NCBI RefSeq assembly: GCF_000949135.2
Contig: NZ_JTAN02000005.1
Span: 186,001 to 250,000, forward strand
Reading direction: 5' to 3'
Length of the DNA: 64,000 nt
From: Burkholderia sp. USMB20
Lineage (GTDB): Bacteria; Pseudomonadota; Gammaproteobacteria; Burkholderiales; Burkholderiaceae
This document shows positions 47,347 through 54,887 of the stretch, piece after piece; position 1 is the first letter of the stretch, and every line of letters starts with the position of its first letter. A program made the translations under genes and the position numbers. Below the pieces are notes generated by a model. The model did no database searches, was not told where the DNA came from, and saw nothing but the letters and a program-made list of their open reading frames with translations.

Positions 47347-47431
47347 GCCGACGTGGTGAAATTGGTAGACACGCTATCTTGAGGGGGTAGTGGCGAAAGC
47401 TGTGCGAGTTCGAGTCTCGCCGTCGGCACCA
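47347..47431 (+). tRNA. tRNA-Leu (anticodon GAG)
   Basis: 85 bases including an encoded CCA. The acceptor arm GCCGACG pairs with CGTCGGC near the 3' end; the anticodon loop TTGAGGG gives GAG. A long variable arm (GGTAGTGGCGAAAGCTGTGC) and GTTCGAGTC T-arm complete the cloverleaf. Reads CUC and CUU leucine codons. Confidence 0.95.
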
Positions 47432-47467
47432 GAACACGGTTGCTCCGTGTTTCGGGAACGTTAAAAG

Positions 47468-47501
47468 AACCGCGACAGCGCAAGGCTTCGCGGTTTTTTT
47501 T
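47468..47501 (+). terminator. tRNA terminator
   Basis: Stem AACCGCGA / TCGCGGTT with a 12-base loop and a run of T residues. Ends the tRNA transcript. Confidence 0.85.
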
Positions 47502-47680
47502 ATTGCATCGGCAAGCCGGGCCGATGCGTGGACCGGCGCGTCATCGAAGAACGAGACGCGGCTGCCGGCCGGCGTCGCGCCATCGATGCGCGAAGCGGCG
47601 GCCCGGACACGCAATGTGCGCCCGCCGACACGGTGTCGCGGACCGCGTCCAACGGCGATCCGGTTGAATGCTCGAGTGAA

Positions 47681-49057
47681 TCAGATTGCGGTTTTCGGCT
47701 CGCGGACTGCTCGCACGAGCGTGATGCGCCAGCATCCAGCCGCCGCCAGCGACAACCCGATCGCAACGAAGATCGCGACGCGCACGCCTCCCCCCGGGGT
47801 CTGCGCGGTGCTCATCAGCGCGCCGAAGATCGCCACGCCGAATGCGGAGCCGCTTTGCCTGCTCGCATTGAGCACGCCAGCCGCGATGCCCGCACGGCTC
47901 TTCTCGACGGCGCCCATCATCGCGGCCGTGACGGCCGGCGTGATCACGCCCGAGCCGAATCCGACCGCGGGAAAACACAACGCCACGCGCCAGTACGGCG
48001 CATCGCTCGCCAACGCCAGCAACCCCGCGAAACCCGCTGCGTAGAGCAGGAATCCCGCGACCACGACCCGGCGCGCGCCGAACGACCGACACAACCGGCC
48101 TGCCGAGAAACTGCCGGCCGTCACCAGCACGGTGAGCGGCAGAAATGCGAGACCGGTCTGCAACGGCGGCCAGCCGCGGTTCTCCTGGAAATACAGGCTG
48201 AGCAGGAACAGCAATCCGTAGAAAATCAACGCCGACACCAGTGAGACGAATACCGATGCGGAAAACACCGGAAGACGAAACAGGCCGGGCGGAAGCATCG
48301 GTTGCGCGCGGCGGCGCTCGATCGTGACGAAACCGGTCCAGGCCGCGACGGCCAGCACGATGCCGCCGAGAATCGGCGTCGATCCCCATCCCAGTTTCGC
48401 GCCCTCGATCAGGATCGCAACCGAACTGCCGAGCGCGATGATCGCCGCCACCTGGCCGGCAAAATCCATATGCGCTCCACCCTGGCGATGCGATGCGCGA
48501 GGAATGTGCGTCGTCAGCCATGCACCACAAACGGCGAGCGGAACGTTCACGAAAAAGATGCTTCGCCATCCGAACCAGTGGATCAGGAGACCACCCGCGA
48601 GCGGGCCGGCCGCCATCGCGATGCCGCCGCAACCGGCCCACACGCTGATCGCCCCGGCCCGCTCCTGCTCGTCCGGGTACGCCGAGGTGATCAGCGTCAG
48701 CGAACACGGCACGAGCAGCGCGGCGCCGACACCTTGCAGCACGCGCGCAATGACCAGCGTCGCGAGATCAGGCGCGGCGCCGCATAACGCCGACGCGGCT
48801 GCAAACACCAGCAAGCCGGTCAGGTACACGTTCTTCGCGCCGAGACGATCGCCGAGCAAGCCTCCCGTCAGCAGCAGGCTCGCGAACGTCAGCGTGTAGG
48901 CATTGACGACCCACTGCAGCCCCGAAACATCCGAGCCGAGTGTCGCCGCGATCCGTGCGAGCGCAACGTTGACGATCGACGTGTCGAGTATGACGACGAC
49001 ATAGCTGAGGCTCGTCGCCAACAGCACGCTTTTCTTAAATGCGATTGTTTCATTCAC
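47681..49057 (-). CDS. MFS transporter, DHA2 drug-efflux type
   Basis: 458 residues with 12-14 hydrophobic segments, motif GDRLGAKNVYLTGL in the first loop, and GGIAMAAGPLAGGLL (motif C). Proton-driven multidrug exporter in the inner membrane. Begins with GTG at the centre of a 16-bp palindrome. Divergent from an ArsR-type regulator with about 150 bases between starts. Confidence 0.88.
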   Translation of the reverse strand: MNETIAFKKSVLLATSLSYVVVILDTSIVNVALARIAATLGSDVSGLQWVVNAYTLTFASLLLTGGLLGDRLGAKNVYLTGLLVFAAASALCGAAPDLATLVIARVLQGVGAALLVPCSLTLITSAYPDEQERAGAISVWAGCGGIAMAAGPLAGGLLIHWFGWRSIFFVNVPLAVCGAWLTTHIPRASHRQGGAHMDFAGQVAAIIALGSSVAILIEGAKLGWGSTPILGGIVLAVAAWTGFVTIERRRAQPMLPPGLFRLPVFSASVFVSLVSALIFYGLLFLLSLYFQENRGWPPLQTGLAFLPLTVLVTAGSFSAGRLCRSFGARRVVVAGFLLYAAGFAGLLALASDAPYWRVALCFPAVGFGSGVITPAVTAAMMGAVEKSRAGIAAGVLNASRQSGSAFGVAIFGALMSTAQTPGGGVRVAIFVAIGLSLAAAGCWRITLVRAVREPKTAI

Positions 49058-49065
49058 GTGAATGA
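49050..49065. promoter_or_regulatory. Perfect palindrome on the exporter start codon
   Basis: TCATTCACGTGAATGA is a 16-bp perfect palindrome centred on the GTG start of the exporter. It is the strongest symmetrical site between the two divergent genes and a candidate operator of the neighbouring ArsR-type regulator, which could block both transcription and start-codon access. Confidence 0.45.
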
Positions 49066-49205
49066 GGCCCCTTGCGGAATAGCGCGTTGACTATAAGCGC
49101 GGGGCCTTCGACAATGCTTCGGCGCGTATCGAAGTATGGAAGTGTGCCGGACCGAACATCGGTTCGCGATACGAAAAAGACAATAAATGGAACCGGAGAG
49201 AAACA

Positions 49206-49958
49206 GTGAGTCAGCACAATATTTCAACCGTGGCCCACCTGATCGCGGAGCCCGTGCGTGCCGTGATCCTGATCACACTGACGGACGGTTGTGCCCGCTC
49301 GGCGAGCGCGCTTGCGGAAGTCGCCGGCGTCACCGCTCAAACGGCGAGTTCGCACCTCGCAAAACTGCTTGACGGCGGCCTGCTGAAAGTGGAAAGCAAG
49401 GGCCGGCACCGCTACTACAGTCTGGCCGGCCCGCACGTTCCCCGCGTGCTCGAGAGCCTCGCGTCCGTTGGCCCCGTCTCGCAGGCATGGCGCACGACGC
49501 CGAATCGTTCCGCGCGGGAATTGCGCTTTGCGCGCTGCTGCTACGACCATCTCGCCGGACAGATCGGCGTTGCCGTCACACAGCGCATGCTCGAGCGCGG
49601 CTACCTCGTCGAGCACGGCGAATACGCGTATGAACTCACACCGAGCGGGCATTCGTGGCTGCAGCAACTGGGCCTCGACGTCGGCAGTCTCTTCGCCAAT
49701 CAGGCAGGATACGCGCACCGGTGCCTCGACTGGACCGAGCGGCAATTTCATATTGCCGGCGCACTCGGCGCCCATTTGATGAATGCATTCTGTACGTGGG
49801 GATGGATGACCCGCGGTCATGAGACCCGCGTCGTCGCCGTGACGCCGGCCGGCTGGGATGCGCTGCGTGAACATTTCGGCATCGAGCGCGACGCCGAACT
49901 GGACGCGCAGGCGCAGCGCGGCGCGCCGCGCTTCGCCGAACAACGCGAGACGGCCTGA
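49206..49958 (+). CDS. ArsR-type winged-helix regulator
   Basis: 250 residues from a GTG with GGAGAG upstream. Residues 5-85 are a winged helix (VRAVILITLTDGCARSASALAEVAGVTAQTASSHLAKLLDGGLL) of the ArsR family. The long C-terminal extension (90-250) is unusual for this family and has Cys and His that could bind metal or a ligand, for example RCCYDHLAG. Probable repressor of the divergent exporter. Confidence 0.85.
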   Translation: MSQHNISTVAHLIAEPVRAVILITLTDGCARSASALAEVAGVTAQTASSHLAKLLDGGLLKVESKGRHRYYSLAGPHVPRVLESLASVGPVSQAWRTTPNRSARELRFARCCYDHLAGQIGVAVTQRMLERGYLVEHGEYAYELTPSGHSWLQQLGLDVGSLFANQAGYAHRCLDWTERQFHIAGALGAHLMNAFCTWGWMTRGHETRVVAVTPAGWDALREHFGIERDAELDAQAQRGAPRFAEQRETA

Positions 49959-49988
49959 CCGGCACGCCGCGGGGGCATCACGCAGGCG

Positions 49989-50148
49989 CGTCGATCGCCT
50001 GCAACGCCGGTTGGCGGCGGTAGCCGCCGGCGGCTGTCGGCTGCGGAGCAATTGCTGCTTTCGCTTGCGCGTGTCGGTGTCGATTTATCCAATCCGCAGT
50101 TCGAACAGGCAATCAACGATTGCGTAGCCAACCTCCAATCAGGCTGAT
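49989..50148 (+). pseudogene. Coding-like remnant
   Basis: A frame without start codon, reading into LSAAEQLLLSLARVGVDL and QAINDCVANLQSG before TGA, looks like the C-terminus of a protein, but its upstream part runs into the ArsR gene. Probably a gene fragment left beside the AT-richer segment. No family recognised. Confidence 0.3.
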
Positions 50149-50241
50149 CGGCCAATTTCCATGTACGGCCAAGAGCGACCATTCCACGATCACGCGTTTA
50201 TACTCCCAGACACAGCAATCTGCGTGATACGACAAGGCCAA

Positions 50242-50625
50242 ATGAAAACGAGAGAATTGTTGATCGCTTCGCTAGGAGCGTTGGTGTTGACTCAACCTTC
50301 ACTATCCTTCTCGCAAAACATCAACGGGAAAAATCTCTATATACAAAGATGCGCGATGTGCCATGGCGTAGATATCAGGGGCACCGGGCCATTGGCCAAG
50401 AAAAGCAATCCTGCCACGCCTGACCTCACAACTGCTGCGTTCAAAAAGCGACTCCATGATTATCCAGGCGTCATTGTTTCATCGGTAATACTTCGTCCGA
50501 ACGGGGACCTGATTCCGAGAACTTTGAGGGAGAACGGCGTAAAGCTTGCGCCGCACTCCTGGACCGTTCAGGATTTTCGCGATCTGAATAACTACATGAG
50601 TGACGTGATTTCCAAAAGCCGATGA
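50242..50625 (+). CDS. Small periplasmic c-type cytochrome
   Basis: 127 residues. Signal peptide 1-24 (ending SFSQ), then heme-binding CAMCH (Cys37, Cys40, His41). The distal ligand is unclear: Met only in YMSDV near the end, otherwise His in APHSW. Start set at MKTRELL, since the upstream part has no signal character. Codon usage is clearly AT-richer than in neighbouring catabolic genes, suggesting transfer. Possible electron acceptor for a dehydrogenase; no partner gene nearby. Confidence 0.8.
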   Translation: MKTRELLIASLGALVLTQPSLSFSQNINGKNLYIQRCAMCHGVDIRGTGPLAKKSNPATPDLTTAAFKKRLHDYPGVIVSSVILRPNGDLIPRTLRENGVKLAPHSWTVQDFRDLNNYMSDVISKSR

Positions 50626-50785
50626 TTCCGTGTTGACCGTCTGACCGCGATGAGTCGGGTACTGTCGGATTCGGAAGCATCATCGGCAGAGCGCATTGCT
50701 GGCTCATCGTCGGGCCGGGTTCGGCCCAGACCGTGTCAAAACGTGCATCGGGCTACCGTTGTTCCTCTTCTGATCTGAACTGAAA

Positions 50786-51565
50786 ATGTTGCCACTCTAC
50801 AAGTTTGTCCTCGGCCCAATTCTGGTGATACAGGCACGCAGGCTAAGGAGAACGGCGCTACGCCTACCGGAAGCAGCGGGGCCTCGTTGCGGGAGGGAAG
50901 GCTCGCGAGAGGCCCTGCAACCGGCCTTGCGAATTCTGGTTGTCGGTGACTCGTCGGCGGCAGGAGTGGGGGTCGACGATCAGGTACAGGCATTAGCGCA
51001 ACCGGTTGCCAAAATGCTGGCTATCAAACTGGGCAGGCCCGTTACATGGCAACTGGTGGCAAAGTCGGGTGTCAACACTGAAGAGTCTCTAGCGCTATTA
51101 AGGCAGAGCGAATTACAGCCGGCGGACTTTCTCGTAACCGCATTGGGTACTAACGATGTAACGTCGCAACGTTCGCCACGCCAGTTCCTGCAAGACTATC
51201 GGCGACTGGTTGAAGAAGTCCGCCGTCGCACCGGCGCATTCGGTCTGGTAGCAACAGGGCTACCGCCATTGCGAATTCTGCCAGCGGCGCAGCACCCGCT
51301 GCGCTGGTACCTGGGCCGATATGCCGCGTCTCTGGACCGCACGCTGCGGCGGTGGATTAGCAAGGACGCTGCCGCGCGCTATATATCGCTTGATTGGGCA
51401 GCAAAGCCGCTCGAGATGGCCCGTGATCGATTTCACCCCGGGGCTGGGCAATATCGCTGTTGGGCTGAGCTCGTCAGCGAGCAGATCGTGGATTTACTGG
51501 TTAAGGATTCCGGGCCAGTGGTTGATCTGGGCATGTGCAACGTAAAGCTTGAACGTCCGCTGTAG
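50786..51565 (+). CDS. SGNH/GDSL-type hydrolase
   Basis: 259 residues. SGNH blocks: GDSSAAG (Ser56), Gly95 in KSGVNT, Asn123 (LGTNDV), and DRFHPG with Asp214 and His217. Esterase or lipase/acyltransferase activity. N-terminal 20 residues are hydrophobic-basic and might be a membrane anchor. Stands alone in the AT-richer segment. Confidence 0.85.
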   Translation: MLPLYKFVLGPILVIQARRLRRTALRLPEAAGPRCGREGSREALQPALRILVVGDSSAAGVGVDDQVQALAQPVAKMLAIKLGRPVTWQLVAKSGVNTEESLALLRQSELQPADFLVTALGTNDVTSQRSPRQFLQDYRRLVEEVRRRTGAFGLVATGLPPLRILPAAQHPLRWYLGRYAASLDRTLRRWISKDAAARYISLDWAAKPLEMARDRFHPGAGQYRCWAELVSEQIVDLLVKDSGPVVDLGMCNVKLERPL

Positions 51566-51885
51566 AGGAAAGCGATTGGCTGAATCCGCCGTCGGCTACG
51601 GCCGACCGCGTCGGGCGGCAGTCGGCCATAATGCGCCATTCATCTGCACGCTTCCACCGACGGTCGAATGTCGATGCCGCGCGGGACAGCGGACTTTCGC
51701 GACCGAGAGATATCGAATGAGTCGCAAGCCGATTCGGATGTTCGTCACCAAAGATGGCCACTTCGCTCGCGAGCGGCCTATCTACCTCTGACGACGGACG
51801 TTCGGCAGAAGTCCACCTGGCGACGGCCGGCCCATCACTACGCTATCTGGGCCGGCCCCGATCGCGGGCTGCGTTGGCAGCTCGA
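51566..51885. other. Intergenic, GC-rich remnant-type sequence
   Basis: 320 bases with several short frames that read like the degenerate intergenic sequence seen again at 54000. A near-palindrome GTCGGCTACGGCCGAC lies near 51590. No gene or clean repeat unit can be supported. Confidence 0.4.
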
Positions 51886-52218
51886 CTACGCGAGGCTATC
51901 GGGAGCAAGTTGTAAAACCCGTGCCGGTGCCGCCCTGAAGGTCGGGCTATGTGCATCGGCCGCAATCATGTGAGGCGTTACGTCGTGTGCCGCCAATGCT
52001 TCAGTTGACGCCCAGCGTTCGATCAAGACAAATCTACTTTCGTCACCGACGACAGAATGGAGATCGTACTGGAGACAGCCTTGCTCCGCACGCACAAGCG
52101 GCGCTAACTTTTCATATGCCGCGATTTGCTCGTGGCCTTTTCCTGGAAGGGTTTGAATCGAGATAACAAGCATCAGCTCCCGTTCGCAATTCCGGCTGTG
52201 ATGATCTACTTTGCTCAT
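51886..52218 (-). CDS. Antibiotic-biosynthesis-monooxygenase (ABM) fold protein
   Basis: 110 residues, or 95 if started at the ATG at MLVISIQTLPGKG. The ABM dimeric alpha+beta barrel is seen in TLPGKGHEQI...LVRAEQGCLQYDL (Cys near residue 47) and SRFVLIERWAS. Quinol-type monooxygenase or a non-enzymatic homologue. The outer ATG has GGAG at good distance, and the leader peptide/attenuator ends 50 bases before it. Probably controlled by that leader. Confidence 0.75.
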   Translation of the reverse strand: MSKVDHHSRNCERELMLVISIQTLPGKGHEQIAAYEKLAPLVRAEQGCLQYDLHSVVGDESRFVLIERWASTEALAAHDVTPHMIAADAHSPTFRAAPARVLQLAPDSLA

Positions 52219-52271
52219 GACGACTCCGTGCTGGTGTGATACCGACGAAAGACGATCAGCCGTAAACGCGA

Positions 52272-52300
52272 AAGGCCCCGTCTTTTGCCGGCGGGGCCCC
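52272..52300 (-). terminator. Putative attenuator terminator
   Basis: Minus-strand stem GGCCCCG / CGGGGCC (can extend to GGGGCCCC) with an A-rich loop, followed by TTTCGCGTTT. The U-tract is interrupted, so terminator strength is uncertain. Confidence 0.5.
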
Positions 52301-52322
52301 TGAAAATATGCAACGACGAAGA

Positions 52323-52409
52323 TTACCGCGTGCGCATCAAGGACGACCCACCGTTGCCGATGGTCGTCGTTGTAATGACGGTCACGAAAGGAATCAGATT
52401 GCGTTGCAT
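52323..52409 (-). CDS. Candidate leader peptide (28 aa, Thr/Ile-rich)
   Basis: The peptide begins MQRNLIPF, has the block VTVITTTTIGNGG, and ends LMRTR. Five Thr in a 9-residue stretch with Ile/Val between them recall the E. coli thr operon leader peptide (which also ends its Thr/Ile run with GNG). No Shine-Dalgarno sequence is visible, and transcription start may lie close to the ATG. TTGACT at 52445-52440 could be its -35. Confidence 0.5.
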   Translation of the reverse strand: MQRNLIPFVTVITTTTIGNGGSSLMRTR

Positions 52410-52425
52410 ATTGCTACGCTAACTC

Positions 52426-52442
52426 ACTCGCCGCAGGCGAGT
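52426..52442. promoter_or_regulatory. Inverted repeat in the leader promoter region
   Basis: ACTCGCC GCA GGCGAGT, a perfect 7-bp inverted repeat, overlaps the presumed -35 of the leader transcript. Candidate operator. Confidence 0.35.
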
Positions 52443-52483
52443 CAACTCCACTGAGACCTACACACACTTCTCCTACGTTCCTC

Positions 52484-52631
52484 GAACGGCGATTGCACAT
52501 TTGAAAGCCGCCGTCTAATCCGAGCGGATTCGAGAGGCTGATGTGGGTCGGTAACGGCCCATCGCTGAAACGTCTGGCGTAGGTCTCGGCGTAGGTTTGT
52601 GATCTGCGTCTTGTCAGATAAGGTGCAGGTA
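52484..52631. repeat. Degenerate direct repeat, copy A
   Basis: Its last 95 bases (from GCTGATGTGGGTCGG to GGTGCAGGTA) align with copy B at 54718-54809 at roughly 70% by eye, and its beginning (GAACGGCGATTGCACA) resembles copies B and C. Same orientation as the others. Confidence 0.6.
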
Positions 52632-52687
52632 TGATCACAGTGGACTCGGATATGAAGATGTATTCACAACTATTAACGCCCCCCTGT

Positions 52688-53017
52688 TTACGGCGCCGCC
52701 ACAATGAATATTCGAATTATTGCCACCGTGCCGATGATGATCGTAATCGTTGTCAATAATGGAATTAATATTGTTTTTCTTCTCTCTCCTTTTGCGTTAA
52801 ATGTAGCGAAGTTATATATGCTCGGATATGATTTTTTTACTCGAAATGGAATGACAAACATCGCGATAAGCGTCAAGACGAAGCATACGTCTCGCCAATG
52901 AGCCATTTGGGTTGATATTGGTGCTCGACCGTGACCGTAAAATGCGCGAACGTAGTAAAAAAACAAAACCGCCGAGACCAATGCGGCGTCCATCAAATGC
53001 AAGGCAATTTTCTTCAT
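52688..53017 (-). CDS. Small AT-rich membrane protein
   Basis: 109 residues from MKKIALHL. Three hydrophobic segments (near 6-22, 38-55, 82-105). Codon use is markedly AT-rich for this genome (many Ile, Lys, Phe), suggesting recent acquisition. A weak GGGG site precedes the ATG. No family recognised. Lies between direct repeats A and B. Confidence 0.6.
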   Translation of the reverse strand: MKKIALHLMDAALVSAVLFFYYVRAFYGHGRAPISTQMAHWRDVCFVLTLIAMFVIPFRVKKSYPSIYNFATFNAKGERRKTILIPLLTTITIIIGTVAIIRIFIVAAP

Positions 53018-53170
53018 GATGCTACCCCGCCAAGCTTTGATTGTTGCGTTTGGTAGCAATTAGATGCAATGGCAGCGGAGTTTTCAAGGAATCGTTAACC
53101 CCATTGCATTTCACACACGTCAATCCGAAAGAGTTGTAAACTTTCGCGCGGCGTTTGGCCCATCTGAAGC

Positions 53171-53225
53171 GAATGGCTGCTTTGCAGAAGGGCGGCTGTC
53201 CGCTCCGGGTCGGAAGCGGGCCTCC
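53171..53225. repeat. Degenerate direct repeat, copy C (short)
   Basis: GAATGGCTGCTTTGCAG...CCGCTCCGGGTCGG repeats the first module of copies A and B, same orientation. Coding-like short frames over this piece are typical of such intergenic family members and were not annotated. Confidence 0.5.
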
Positions 53226-53393
53226 ACGTGAGTCTGCTACCGGCCAGGAGGAGACATTCGACAGTCGTGTCCAGATCGTCGACAATCGGCGCAAAGCCAT
53301 GAACGCTGCGCTCGGCGCGTCAGCGCTTGAGGCAGTGTCCTTTCCGGATAAGCAGTCTGTCTTCAAGGTCGCTGGGATTGCTATGGGGGAAAC

Positions 53394-53975
53394 ATGCAGC
53401 CTGCGTCTAACCACGATTCACTCGATTGGCCCCTTGTTTGTGCCGCCGGATTAATCGCCGCGCTTAGCGCGCTGGCAATATCGCACGAGCTTCTGTTAGT
53501 GGCGTTGTTTCTACTTATTCCGACTGCCGGGGTCGCAGTTTGGCTTGTGGTTCGAATTGTATACGCTGCGAAATCAAGAAGCATCTTAGGCATAACATCC
53601 GCCGTCATTGCAGCAGTGTTCGCTTACCTTTCCGCACAGTGGATTTTGCCGGGTCGAGACATTCTGGAACATTCAGCTCAGGCGTTCCGATTCGAAGGCG
53701 AGAGGGCAACTTACGAGGCACTGGTCGCAAACTACAAACTGGCCGATCCGCATCGAAACTTCATCATTTTTGAGGCAAAGAATGAAAGACAGCCCGGCGA
53801 GGTCGATCAGCGTATTGCCTACGATGAGACCGAAGCGCTCAGCCGCGGAAAAGTGGAAGAAGTCAACGAATTGGTCATCCGTCAGTCGCCTCAGGACGCA
53901 GCTGAATTTGCTTCGTGCCGATGGAAGGCCGCTCATCTCGATGGATACTTTTACGTTGTAGATTTTTTTTGTTGA
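53394..53975 (+). CDS. Hypothetical membrane-anchored protein
   Basis: 193 residues. Two or three hydrophobic segments in the first 95 residues (LVCAAGLIAALSALAI, LFLLIPTAGVAVWLVV, SVAVIAAVFAYL-like), then a soluble domain of about 100 residues (EFKNERQPGEVDQRIAYDETEALS). GGGGGAAAC precedes the ATG. No family recognised. AT-richer than surroundings. Confidence 0.55.
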   Translation: MQPASNHDSLDWPLVCAAGLIAALSALAISHELLLVALFLLIPTAGVAVWLVVRIVYAAKSRSILGITSAVIAAVFAYLSAQWILPGRDILEHSAQAFRFEGERATYEALVANYKLADPHRNFIIFEAKNERQPGEVDQRIAYDETEALSRGKVEEVNELVIRQSPQDAAEFASCRWKAAHLDGYFYVVDFFC

Positions 53976-54186
53976 TGAACGTCCGTTGCTGCGTAGACTG
54001 TGAGGTCGTTGTGGGTCGGCGACAGTCGACCGCGTGCGGCGGTAGCCGGCCAGAAGCGGTCAACCGACGGCTCGGAGAGATCGGTAACAATCAGTCCAGT
54101 TCTTACGGGGGGCAGGGAAACGTACATCGCCGGCAAACAACCGAGACGCAACTAGAACAAAGTGCTTGAGACAAGGGGGCACGAAT

Positions 54187-54645
54187 ATGCGATCCAGTCT
54201 TCACCCTTACATTTCGATTGCTACGACATTTGTTCTCTGCCTGTGTCTTGGGGCTTGCAAGCAGGAACAAGACAAGTGGCCTGCTCTATTGCAAAACGTG
54301 ACGGCGAGTGGTGGTTACTGGGGCGCGTGCCCGCCTAAGGACAGGATCGGACAGGAAACGTTGAAAACCATGGGGCGGCTTGGAACATCGCCTGAACTTG
54401 ACGCCCGATTGAATGCCGGTTTCCCTCCTGGATCGGATGCTCAGAAACTCGAAAGGATCCTTGCTGAACAAGGATTTCACCTTGACGGTGTCTGCCAGAC
54501 AGACCGGTCGATTCATGCTGCCGACTTTTTCCGTAAAGGCGAGGACTTCCTATCTTACGGTGTGTCCGCAGAAGTCTATTGGAAAGTGGATCAAATCGGA
54601 AAAATCGAGTGGACGAAAGGATTTGTTATGTTTGTCGGCTTATAG
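54187..54645 (+). CDS. Hypothetical lipoprotein
   Basis: 152 residues. Lipobox LGAC with Cys24 after a hydrophobic N-terminus, so it should be lipid-anchored in the envelope. Cys in GACPPKDR and DGVCQTD may form a disulfide. The longer in-frame start (54166) has no better site. No family recognised; the same island as the two membrane proteins. Confidence 0.65.
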   Translation: MRSSLHPYISIATTFVLCLCLGACKQEQDKWPALLQNVTASGGYWGACPPKDRIGQETLKTMGRLGTSPELDARLNAGFPPGSDAQKLERILAEQGFHLDGVCQTDRSIHAADFFRKGEDFLSYGVSAEVYWKVDQIGKIEWTKGFVMFVGL

Positions 54646-54687
54646 AATCATCGGATTGTTGACAACAAAGACTGTGGTTGGTCGATT

Positions 54688-54809
54688 GAATGACCGTTTG
54701 CAAATCACTAAAGGACCGCTGAGGGTCGGCATCGGCCAGTCCTGAAAAGATCGAGCGTAGGTCGTGGCGTAGCTTCGTGTGCCGATCCCTATCAGACAAG
54801 GCGCAGGTA
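54688..54809. repeat. Degenerate direct repeat, copy B
   Basis: Reads GAATGACCGTTTGCAA, then a segment matching copy A through GAGCGTAGGTCG to GGCGCAGGTA. It bounds the low-GC cassette on the right as copy A does on the left. Confidence 0.6.
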
Positions 54810-54887
54810 CTGCTGCATCAGCATTCCCCCTCTCCATCAGAAAACGGCGCATCGCTCGACCGATCACCCACACGCCCTACCCCGCCC

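Larger units (their letters stand above)
52268..52409 (-). promoter_or_regulatory. Threonine-attenuator-like leader region
   Basis: On the minus strand a 28-codon leader peptide rich in Thr and Ile is followed by a hairpin with T-rich tail (52272-52300), then 50 bases and the ABM gene. The Thr-codon segment can pair with GGGTCGTCC within the peptide gene or with TCGTCGTT behind its stop, giving mutually exclusive structures as in thr/ilv attenuators. Function inferred from architecture. Confidence 0.5.

Noticed and set aside
52305-52412. Integron attC-like site (inverted arms AATATGCAACG / CGTTGCATATT)
   Set aside because: The arms lack the RYYYAAC/GTTRRRY core, there is no integrase, and the segment is better explained as the leader-peptide gene whose start and downstream sequence happen to be complementary.
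53155-53454. 99-codon plus-strand frame in the AT-richer island
   Set aside because: It covers direct-repeat copy C and resembles the spurious frames such degenerate intergenic repeats often create; it also overlaps the start of a better-supported gene.
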